A stretch of 5,903 bases of DNA from Lachnoclostridium sp. UBA6558 (GTDB taxonomy: Bacteria; Bacillota; Clostridia; Lachnospirales; Lachnospiraceae), in the NCBI GenBank assembly GCA_002434335.1, contig DJJW01000046.1, positions 1 to 5,903 on the forward strand, in the 5' to 3' direction. Positions 1-5,187 of the stretch are shown one piece after another. Below the pieces are notes generated by a model that was given only the letters and a program-made list of their open reading frames with translations, had not been told where the DNA came from and ran no database searches. The position numbers were made by a program, and so were the translations under genes. How positions within the stretch are numbered: position 1 is the stretch's first letter; the number at the start of each line of letters is the position of its first letter.

Positions 1-1020
1 TTGAGGACCTGTGGCTCCCGTTGTACCTGCCGGACCTGCTACTCCTTGTTCACCCTGAGGACCTTGGGGACCTGTGGCTCCTGCCGGACCTTGGGCTCCG
101 GTTGCTCCGGTTGCTCCGGGCGGGCCTGCTTCTCCCTGCTCTCCCTGAGGACCGATAGGACCTGTGGCTCCGGTTGCTCCCGTTTCTCCTTGTGGACCTG
201 CCGGGCCTTGGGGACCTTGAGGCCCCTGTGGACCTGTGGCTCCTGCCGGACCTTGGGCTCCGGTTGCTCCAGTTGCTCCGGGTGGACCTGCTACTCCCTG
301 CTCTCCCTGAGGACCGATAGGCCCTGTGGCTCCGGTTGCTCCCGTTTCTCCCTGAGGGCCTGCCGGACCTTGTAAACCTTGGGGGCCTTGGGGACCTGTG
401 GCTCCTGCCGGACCTTGTGGGCCTGTAGCTCCAGTTGTTCCGGGCGGACCTGCCGGACCTGCTTCTCCTTGAAGACCTTGTGGGCCTGTAGCTCCTGCCG
501 GGCCTTGTGCTCCTGCTGGACCTGCTTCTCCTTGAGGACCTGCCGGACCTGCTTCTCCTTGTACTCCCTGGGGACCCTGAGGACCTGTGGCTCCTGTTGC
601 TCCCGTTAAACCAATAGGTCCCTGTTCACCTTGGGGACCAGTAGGTCCAATCTCTCCTGGTGCTCCTGCCGGGCCTGTTGATCCTGTTGCTCCGGTGGCT
701 CCAGCGGGTCCTTGTTGTCCGGGGGGACCTGCGGGTCCTGCGGGTCCTCTAGGTCCTGTTGGTCCCATTGGACCTTGCGGCCCTGATGGGCCTTGTGGGC
801 CGGGCTGTCCAGGAGGTCCAGGAGGTCCGGGCGGTCCGGGCGGCGGACAAGGTTGCGGTGGGCATGGAGGCGGCGGACAAGGCTGCCCCTGCCCGTTAAA
901 GTCACCGGGTCGGCCATTATTCCAGCCACCATTAAAACCAGATGCTGAAATATTAGATTTATCATCCCTTTGACGCCTTCCTGATTTATCGAACTCAAAT
1001 GAATTAAAACCAGCGTTCAT
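1..1020 (-). CDS. Collagen-like Gly-X-Y repeat protein, BclA-like (3' end outside window)
   Basis: The reading frame starts at ATG 1018-1020 and stays open for 340 codons to base 1, so the C-terminus is missing. Residues 1-61 form a head rich in Asn, Gly and Pro, with no hydrophobic signal peptide. It ends in a Pro-rich stretch with three cysteines at exact five-residue spacing (C48, C53, C58). From G62 there are 93 consecutive Gly-X-Y triplets without interruption, mostly GPQ, GPA, GAT and GPP, with GEQ, GET and GEA supplying charge; no triplet contains Lys. Such a tract should form a collagen triple helix. Thr-rich GAT triplets resemble those of the Bacillus exosporium protein BclA, where Thr carries glycans. 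The lack of a signal peptide and the SigK-like promoter fit a mother-cell product placed on the spore surface, but this is inference. The missing end (perhaps a globular trimerising domain) would decide between a BclA-like and another collagen-like family. Base composition is much more GC-rich than its neighbours because of the Gly, Pro and Ala codons. Confidence 0.93.
   Translation of the reverse strand, partial: MNAGFNSFEFDKSGRRQRDDKSNISASGFNGGWNNGRPGDFNGQGQPCPPPPCPPQPCPPPGPPGPPGPPGQPGPQGPSGPQGPMGPTGPRGPAGPAGPPGQQGPAGATGATGSTGPAGAPGEIGPTGPQGEQGPIGLTGATGATGPQGPQGVQGEAGPAGPQGEAGPAGAQGPAGATGPQGLQGEAGPAGPPGTTGATGPQGPAGATGPQGPQGLQGPAGPQGETGATGATGPIGPQGEQGVAGPPGATGATGAQGPAGATGPQGPQGPQGPAGPQGETGATGATGPIGPQGEQGEAGPPGATGATGAQGPAGATGPQGPQGEQGVAGPAGTTGATGPQ
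46..369 (-). repeat. Two tandem 162-bp (54-residue) repeats in the collagen tract
   Basis: Within the Gly-X-Y region, bases 208-369 and 46-207 encode two copies of the same 18-triplet block. Each starts GPA-GPQ-GET-GAT-GAT-GPI-GPQ-GEQ and ends GAT-GPQ-GPQ followed by a variable triplet. By eye the two DNA copies differ at only a small number of positions. At protein level the visible changes are Val/Glu in the ninth triplet (GVA versus GEA) and Gln/Glu in the last triplet (GPQ versus GEQ). A further, much more diverged copy appears to begin at the same 162-base phase near 393. High DNA identity, beyond what the triplet code needs, points to recent tandem duplication. Confidence 0.85.
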
Positions 1021-1028
1021 GCATAAAG

Positions 1029-1035
1029 CTCCTTT
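1029..1035 (-). promoter_or_regulatory. Ribosome binding site of the collagen-like gene
   Basis: On the minus strand AAAGGAG lies 8 nt before ATG 1018-1020, a standard spacing. A second ATG at 1022-1024 lies in another frame and is too close to the Shine-Dalgarno sequence, so 1020 is the supported start. Confidence 0.85.
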
Positions 1036-1050
1036 CCTGCATTATGTCCA

Positions 1051-1074
1051 ATTGCCAGGTTAAATCCTGACAAT
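1051..1074. repeat. Imperfect inverted repeat in the collagen gene leader
   Basis: ATTG-c-CAGG-ttaaat-CCTG-a-CAAT forms a nine-position dyad with one mismatch and a 6-nt centre. It lies inside the predicted 5' leader, just upstream of the ribosome binding site. It could be an RNA stem-loop that tunes translation, or a protein-binding operator. Function is unknown. Confidence 0.5.
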
Positions 1075-1082
1075 TAGTATAA

Positions 1083-1103
1083 AGGAAGCTTTCTATGCTT
1101 CCT
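1083..1103 (-). repeat. Perfect 7-bp stem-loop near the predicted collagen transcript start
   Basis: AGGAAGC pairs with GCTTCCT around a 7-nt loop. On the minus strand it is followed by only TTTATA, so it is at best a weak terminator for the chemotaxis gene that ends at 1148. If the SigK-like promoter is real, the stem would sit almost at the 5' end of the collagen mRNA, where it could stabilise the transcript. Either reading is inference. Confidence 0.45.
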
Positions 1104-1107
1104 ACCA

Positions 1108-1135
1108 TATAAATATGATAGATACGCTGTTTTGT
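1108..1135 (-). promoter_or_regulatory. SigK-type sporulation promoter for the collagen-like gene
   Basis: On the minus strand AC (1134-1135), a 16-nt spacer and CATATTTATA (1108-1117) match the SigK pattern known from Bacillus and conserved in clostridia (AC, N16-17, CATAnnnTA) at every specified position. It lies 87 nt upstream of the start codon, in the short gap after the chemotaxis gene, in the right orientation. SigK acts in the mother cell late in sporulation, when spore coat and exosporium proteins are made, which agrees with a collagen-like product lacking a signal peptide. The consensus is short and AT-rich, so chance matches occur. The fit with gene type and position is what raises confidence. 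Confidence 0.6.
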
Positions 1136-1147
1136 TCCAGTTTTTTG

Positions 1148-2908
1148 CTATGCCAGCGAATATTCCTTAATATACTTTTCCAGTTTGTCCGCCTGCATAA
1201 TAAATTCCTCACTCATAGCTGCACTTTCTTGAGCAGCAGCGGCATTTTTTTCTATTATGGGAGTAATATCTTTTAGGAACACATGTGTCTTTTGTAACTC
1301 ATTCTGTACTGCTTTTGTATTATGTGCCAGTTTTTCCATCACATAATTTGTTTCCTCAGAAACTTTTACGATACGTTCAAAGTTTCCTGCCGTATTGTTC
1401 GCCATCTGGGACCCATAATGAATTGCACTGACTGTACTGTTGATCAGCCCTGAAGTTGACTGCACTGCCTGGGTACATCTGGCTGCAAGTTTACCTATTT
1501 CAGATGCTACAACCCCAAATCCTCTTCCGTTTTCTCCTGCTCTGGAGGCTTCAATGGAAGCATTTAAGGATAAGAGATTTGTCTGTTCCGCAATCTGTTC
1601 AATCACTGAAATAACTTGTGAGATTTCACCTGATCTCTGTTCAATGCTTCCCATGGCTTCCAGTACTTTACTCATACTGTTATTGCCTTCCCTCGCAGCA
1701 GTTACAGCTGTTTCAGAAAGACCTGTTACATTTTTTGTCTGGTCGGTATTTATATTAATCATATTAACAATTGCTTCTACTTCTCCTACCAGATTATTTA
1801 TCCGGTTATTCTGCTCTACACTTCCGTCTGCCACTGTCTTTGCTGTCACTGCAATCTGTGCGGACCCTAAGGAAATTCCCTCAGCAGCAGTCGATATCGC
1901 CTCTATCACATTTTTAAGAGATAATATCGTATTTTCAAGAGATGATTTAATGGGGGTAAAATTACCTTCATATTCTATACCTACAGAAACCGTCAGGTTT
2001 TTTTGCTCCAATTCTCTTACTACATATGTTATGTTGTTGATATAATTTTTAAGCTTGTCTATGGTCTGTGTAATTCCCTGACACAGGCTGCCCATTTCAT
2101 CTGAAGATGAATATTGGAGATCTACCTCTAAATTACCTGCTGCCATTTCATTCATAACGGCCATAATATTATCAACGGGACGAATAATACTTTTTATTGT
2201 CTTTGAGAGAATTTTCACACAGCTTAAGACACCGATAATTAAGAGCAGTAAAAATGAAATAATACTTACGACTACTTTTATGTTTATACTGTTCATATAA
2301 TGCTTGGCATATGCCGCTGTAAAGGCTTCCAGCTCTTCTAACTCCTCCACCATATGACTATGAATGGGGACGTAATCATTTTTATAAATGCTATAGATTT
2401 TATTCTGGTCGAATTCTCTGGCACTGGAAAGAATCTGTTCTCTGTAACGTGTCCCTTTTCCTAATTCTAACTGTAAGCTTTCTATGATCTTCTTCTGCTC
2501 TCCATTATTTATTGCAGGTATGGCAGACAAATCTGTTATGTACGCTTCCAGTAAATCATATTCCTGTTCGGATTCTTCAATATATTTACTGCAAAGTTCT
2601 TTATTTTGTGTAATATAGCTGCGGTATATATTATTTTCAATGATTTTCATAGAAACCTGCGCTTTTATTACTTTCTCTTCTGTTTGATAGATCTGTGAAT
2701 GAAACTCATTGGTCATGTTTCTTAATGACATAATATTAACCAGCGAGACAATGACCATTAATAACATTACTGCACCCATACAGCCAAAGGTGAACTTGAG
2801 CCTTCTGCCGATAGGCATACTATATATCTGATTTATAATATTTTTAATAGATTTAAACCTGACCTTCTTTTTCATGCTAAGATACTTCTTTTCCTTTGTA
2901 TTTTTCAT
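1148..2908 (-). CDS. Methyl-accepting chemotaxis protein (transmembrane chemoreceptor)
   Basis: This 586-residue chemoreceptor would sense an external signal and control CheA/CheW signalling to the flagella or another output. A basic cytoplasmic start is followed by a first membrane segment at about 38-60, an extracellular, largely helical region at about 61-210 (resembling the four-helix-bundle ligand domain), and a second membrane segment at about 211-234. A HAMP linker follows at about 235-290, then a cytoplasmic coiled-coil signalling domain from about 340. The conserved hairpin tip is clear: EQIAEQTNLLSLNASIEA near 437-454, then RAGENGRGFGVVASEIGKLA near 456-475. The C-terminus ends in the usual amphipathic helix, without an obvious NWETF-type CheR-binding tail. 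GGAGG at 2913-2917 is only 4 nt before ATG 2906-2908. Met12 (2873-2875) has no better site, so the first ATG is kept. No che or flagellar gene is nearby, so it is an orphan receptor and its ligand cannot be told from the sequence. Confidence 0.95.
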   Translation of the reverse strand: MKNTKEKKYLSMKKKVRFKSIKNIINQIYSMPIGRRLKFTFGCMGAVMLLMVIVSLVNIMSLRNMTNEFHSQIYQTEEKVIKAQVSMKIIENNIYRSYITQNKELCSKYIEESEQEYDLLEAYITDLSAIPAINNGEQKKIIESLQLELGKGTRYREQILSSAREFDQNKIYSIYKNDYVPIHSHMVEELEELEAFTAAYAKHYMNSINIKVVVSIISFLLLLIIGVLSCVKILSKTIKSIIRPVDNIMAVMNEMAAGNLEVDLQYSSSDEMGSLCQGITQTIDKLKNYINNITYVVRELEQKNLTVSVGIEYEGNFTPIKSSLENTILSLKNVIEAISTAAEGISLGSAQIAVTAKTVADGSVEQNNRINNLVGEVEAIVNMININTDQTKNVTGLSETAVTAAREGNNSMSKVLEAMGSIEQRSGEISQVISVIEQIAEQTNLLSLNASIEASRAGENGRGFGVVASEIGKLAARCTQAVQSTSGLINSTVSAIHYGSQMANNTAGNFERIVKVSEETNYVMEKLAHNTKAVQNELQKTHVFLKDITPIIEKNAAAAQESAAMSEEFIMQADKLEKYIKEYSLA

Positions 2909-2959
2909 ACATCCTCCATTAACCTGTCTTCTGTTAAGCTAAATCTATCAATATCGTGT

Positions 2960-2979
2960 AAACCCATTATGGCGGGTTT
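2960..2979. repeat. Inverted repeat overlapping the candidate chemoreceptor promoter
   Basis: AAACCC and GGGTTT flank an 8-nt centre. The dyad spans the candidate -10 box (2966-2971) of the chemoreceptor gene and the expected transcription start, a typical place for a repressor site. With only six base pairs per arm it may be chance. Confidence 0.35.
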
Positions 2980-2995
2980 GTAAATTCTATGTAAA
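2966..2995 (-). promoter_or_regulatory. Candidate SigA-type promoter for the chemoreceptor gene
   Basis: On the minus strand TTTACA (2990-2995), an 18-nt spacer and CATAAT (2966-2971) each match the vegetative -35 and -10 consensus at five of six positions. It starts within the T-tract of the upstream terminator and lies about 57 nt before the ATG. A motility-type (SigD) alternative was weaker. Confidence 0.5.
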
Positions 2996-3039
2996 ACAAA
3001 AGGACTGCTTTCGACAGAATCACCTGTCAAGCAGTCCTT
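2991..3039 (-). terminator. Rho-independent terminator after the DUF2318 gene
   Basis: An 11-bp perfect stem (AAGGACTGCTT at 3000-3010 with AAGCAGTCCTT at 3029-3039) continues, after a 2-nt bulge, into a further 5-bp stem (GACAG with CTGTC) around a 6-nt loop. On the minus strand the hairpin is followed by TTTTGTTTT, a good U-tract. On the plus strand the following bases are A-rich, so the terminator works for the minus-strand gene that stops at 3066, 26 nt upstream. It separates the mltG-DUF2318 unit from the chemoreceptor gene. Confidence 0.9.
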
Positions 3040-3065
3040 CTAAAGATAAAATCCTTTACAAAGTC

Positions 3066-3608
3066 TTAATATTGTTTCCAATTCTGGAAGCGTATGGAAT
3101 TCTCTTCTATTAATGCAGAAGAGATTATAATTTCACCATTGCTCTCTGTTCTTTGTTCTTCAAGGATGGGTACTGGGTTACAGCCACCACGTTCCTGCGC
3201 TATTTTGTCTGTGGGGAAGACATTCTTACAGTTCTGACATTGGAAGTTGTCACCTGTCTGTTCAAAAAAGGCATAAGGGCTGCCGTTGCACACCTGACAA
3301 GTATTAAAGGCGGTTCTAATGGTTCCGTCGCTTGCCTTGACTGCGAATAAACCTACTGTCATACCACCGGCTTCCGTTTCAAAAAATGATGCTTTGTCCG
3401 TTATTTTTGAAGTATCAATAACAATGTCACTATTATCGTTGAGAGTAATTCCAGCGCTTTGCACTTCTTCCCCTTTGTCAGTATCAGTTCCCTTTGATCC
3501 GTTCTTTACTACAAAAACAATGAGCAGCAACAACAAAACTGCACCAATTGCAACTGTAGTTATGTTTTTAATAGATAATTGCTTCTTTTTAATAAATTTC
3601 TCCTCCAC
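3066..3608 (-). CDS. DUF2318 family membrane-anchored Cys-rich (putative metal/Fe-S) protein
   Basis: The 180-residue product has a basic N-terminus, one membrane segment (about 17-34), a polar linker and a C-terminal domain outside the membrane. That domain carries the family's cysteine pattern: C104-x-x-C107, C124-x-x-C127 and a GGCNP motif with C143, with FxTCxVC before and FPTDKI between. I recognise this as DUF2318, described as an Fe-S-containing or FtrD-like family often found near iron permeases or ABC permeases. No such partner is in this window, and no function is experimentally implied. The gene follows the MltG-like gene by 56 nt with no terminator between, so it is probably co-transcribed, and a strong terminator follows it. 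The start is uncertain: the first in-frame bacterial start codon is GTG 3606-3608, with a poor ribosome site, while the best Shine-Dalgarno sequence points to ATT 3591-3593 (product 175 residues, beginning I/M-KKKQLSIKN). Confidence 0.85.
   Translation of the reverse strand: MEEKFIKKKQLSIKNITTVAIGAVLLLLLIVFVVKNGSKGTDTDKGEEVQSAGITLNDNSDIVIDTSKITDKASFFETEAGGMTVGLFAVKASDGTIRTAFNTCQVCNGSPYAFFEQTGDNFQCQNCKNVFPTDKIAQERGGCNPVPILEEQRTESNGEIIISSALIEENSIRFQNWKQY
3600..3606 (-). promoter_or_regulatory. Shine-Dalgarno GGAGGAG pointing to an ATT codon
   Basis: GGAGGAG overlaps the nominal GTG start (3606-3608) of the DUF2318 gene, so it cannot serve that codon. It is ideally placed, 6 nt, before the in-frame ATT at 3591-3593, which is followed by AAA-AAG-AAG. 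That layout is typical of a membrane protein starting Met-Lys-Lys-Lys. Only GGAG directly abutting the GTG is available upstream. Confidence 0.55.
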
Positions 3609-3648
3609 TCCATAAAATGATACCTTATAATACCAGTCATTTGTGGAG

Positions 3649-3677
3649 TTTGTATGGAGATATCTTATTGATTATGA
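3649..3677 (-). promoter_or_regulatory. SigE-like promoter upstream of the DUF2318 gene
   Basis: On the minus strand TCATAAT (3671-3677), a 14-nt spacer and CATACAAA (3649-3656) closely match the mother-cell SigE pattern known from Bacillus (about kmATATT, N14, CATACAnT), with one mismatch in each box. It overlaps the end of the mltG-like gene and would start transcription about 35 nt before the GTG. Inference only; the gene may also be read from the mltG promoter. Confidence 0.4.
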
Positions 3678-5005
3678 TACTCCTTGGAAAAGTAGTAATT
3701 TTTTTGAGTATCACTATAGAAGTAAAGATAATCTGTCTGAGGCGGGTTTAGTGCCGCATTGATTGCTTCCCTGCCCGGATTACAGATTGGTCCTGCCGGC
3801 AAAGCAGGGCATTTATAGGTATTGTAAAAGCTGTTGTAGCGGTTGATATCCCCGTTTATATAAGGTTTTATATATTTTTCCACGTAATGGATACTGGCAT
3901 CTAATTGCAGTTTCTTGTTTATATTTAAGCGGTTATGAATTACGGAAGATATGTTATATTTTGTTTCTTTATCCTTCCCTTCCTTTTCCACCAGTGACGC
4001 AATGGTCAGCACCTGATCCACAGTCAACCCAAGCTCTGCTGCCTTTTGCTTATCAGCTTCTGTTATTTTTCCGTTTCCATTCCGTAATAACTTGCCTATA
4101 GCATCTTCTCCTTTGCTCAATCGGTAGAACTCATAGGTGTCAGGATATAAATATCCTTCCAGCAGGTAACAACGTTCAGGGGTATCCTCCAGCTCAGCAA
4201 TTAATGAATAGTTCCTGGTAAAATCATACTCCTCCATAGCTTTATACAAAACTTCCTCTGAGGCGCATACTCCTTTCCTGGCTAAAAGCGTAAATACCTG
4301 AGGTACTGAATAACCTTCCGGTATGGTTACTTTTACTGTCCTTCCTAGATTGCTTACTTTGGAGGCTTCCACAAGGCTGGTGACTTTGTCATATGGATTG
4401 TACACGATAACTCCACTTAGAGAAGTGGTATCAAACCCTTTTGTCTGCATCTCAGTTACTTTATAGGATTTAACCCCCTCTGTTTTTAAAAGAACCCATT
4501 TAAGAGCTGCCATATGTACCATAACTGCTTTACTTTCCTTGGAAATATACATGGGTGAAGCCATGGTCTTTTTTATTCCTTTTGCCTTGGATGAGGAGTA
4601 GTAGTAAAAAGTACTGCTGTTCAGGGTAAAGATTATTTTCTTTTTATTCACTGTATTTGTCACAGTTGCCTTTTTTGTTGCTTTATTATAGGTGAATTTA
4701 AGGTCCGTTATCTCTGCCGCTGTTTTTTTCAAAGGAATCATAATGTTACCTTTGTCAGTGGTTTCAATTCTCCCGTCAGTATCCTTGGAGAAATCCCATA
4801 AGGTATAGATACCATTTGCATCTGCAGTAAGGATTCCGTACTGTTTCTCTATTACATTCCTGGTCTGGCTGTTATTCTCAGTGGCGGGCTCTGTCCCTTC
4901 CGTTACTGCAATTTCTGCGGCAGCAATTGTCTGGTTTCTTAAAACTCCTGTTATTAACATAGCCGGAATTAGTATGAGTACAGCAAGCTTCTTTATTCTT
5001 CTCAT
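3665..5005 (-). CDS. mltG: Endolytic transglycosylase MltG-like protein with extra N-terminal domain
   Basis: MltG (YceG-like) enzymes cut nascent glycan strands outside the membrane and are thought to set their length. From ATG 5003-5005 the product has 446 residues. Residues 1-30 look like a cleavable signal peptide (basic start, hydrophobic core, AAA before the likely cut). A region of about 55-180 resembles the copper-amine-oxidase N-terminal or stalk-type domain, a weak call. The YceG-like domain fills about 220-446: VTIPEG (226-231), LEGYLYPDTY (282-291), ASLVEKE with the expected catalytic Glu at 340, SFYNTY then LPAGPICNPG (to about 411), and DYLYFYSD near 425. All key motifs are present, so it is probably active. 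The start was chosen because AGAGG (5013-5017) lies 7 nt before this ATG. The frame extends to a TTG at 5036-5038 and includes another ATG at 5024-5026, but neither has a ribosome site. The DUF2318 gene follows closely. Confidence 0.9.
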   Translation of the reverse strand: MRRIKKLAVLILIPAMLITGVLRNQTIAAAEIAVTEGTEPATENNSQTRNVIEKQYGILTADANGIYTLWDFSKDTDGRIETTDKGNIMIPLKKTAAEITDLKFTYNKATKKATVTNTVNKKKIIFTLNSSTFYYYSSSKAKGIKKTMASPMYISKESKAVMVHMAALKWVLLKTEGVKSYKVTEMQTKGFDTTSLSGVIVYNPYDKVTSLVEASKVSNLGRTVKVTIPEGYSVPQVFTLLARKGVCASEEVLYKAMEEYDFTRNYSLIAELEDTPERCYLLEGYLYPDTYEFYRLSKGEDAIGKLLRNGNGKITEADKQKAAELGLTVDQVLTIASLVEKEGKDKETKYNISSVIHNRLNINKKLQLDASIHYVEKYIKPYINGDINRYNSFYNTYKCPALPAGPICNPGREAINAALNPPQTDYLYFYSDTQKNYYFSKEYHNQ

Positions 5006-5012
5006 TAACTTT

Positions 5013-5017
5013 CCTCT
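5013..5017 (-). promoter_or_regulatory. Ribosome binding site that fixes the MltG-like start
   Basis: AGAGG on the minus strand stands 7 nt before ATG 5003-5005. The resulting protein begins MRRIKKLAVLILI, a textbook signal peptide start, whereas the longer readings add 7 or 11 polar residues before it. Confidence 0.75.
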
Positions 5018-5101
5018 TTCTTTCATAGGACATGTCAACCTCTAGCTATTTAAGGTTTTTGTTATACCATATAATTACATTTCTCTTTATATTTTAAACC
5101 T

Positions 5102-5130
5102 TTGACAGAAAAATGCAATGGTTTAATTGA
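5102..5130 (+). promoter_or_regulatory. Possible promoter for the protease gene, in the divergent spacer
   Basis: The spacer between the divergent MltG-like and protease genes is AT-rich. It holds a perfect -35 hexamer TTGACA (5102-5107), but the -10 at 17 nt (AATTGA, 5125-5130) is poor, so this is a weak call. On the minus strand no convincing promoter for the MltG-like gene was found; TTGCAT-N16-TAAAAT (about 5088-5115) is the best. A short palindrome GAGGAATCCTC at 5149-5159 lies between this candidate and the protease start and could be an operator. Confidence 0.25.
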
Positions 5131-5187
5131 TATTCGTCATAAAGACAAGAGGAATCCTCATAAAATTACTAAGACTGTAAGGAAAGA

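Noticed and set aside
1..840. Repeat array that might be mistaken for a CRISPR array
   Set aside because: Periodicity is 9 nt and 162 nt, fully explained by in-frame Gly-X-Y coding; there are no unique spacers of constant length and no cas genes.
1..973. Long plus-strand open frames and an alternative minus-strand frame (606-998) opposite or within the collagen gene
   Set aside because: They are by-products of the GC-rich triplet repeats. Their translations are low-complexity (Cys/Ser/Leu, Gly/Pro or His/Gln/Asp-rich), and only the minus frame from 1020 gives perfect Gly-X-Y periodicity with a ribosome site.
1440..2045. Plus-strand open frame of about 200 codons
   Set aside because: It is antisense to the conserved chemoreceptor signalling domain, with no recognisable protein family or ribosome site.
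2951..2977. SigD (motility sigma) promoter for the chemoreceptor, with CACGATAT as -10
   Set aside because: The expected TAAA at 15 nt upstream is ACCC; only the -10 half resembles the consensus.
3611..3613. ATG just upstream of the DUF2318 gene as its start
   Set aside because: It lies in a different frame that stops after 17 codons; a leader peptide there has no ribosome site to support it.
3153..3615. Two plus-strand open frames (3153-3350, 3319-3615)
   Set aside because: They mirror the DUF2318 coding strand, overlap each other and lack ribosome sites or domain features.
5006..5038. TTG (5036-5038) or ATG (5024-5026) starts for the MltG-like gene
   Set aside because: Neither has a Shine-Dalgarno sequence; ATG 5003-5005 has AGAGG at 7 nt and gives a normal signal peptide start.
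5070..5075. Perfect TATAAT on the plus strand upstream of the protease
   Set aside because: The sequence 17 nt upstream (TATTTA) is a poor -35, and a leader of about 105 nt would be needed. The spacer is AT-rich, so chance is likely.
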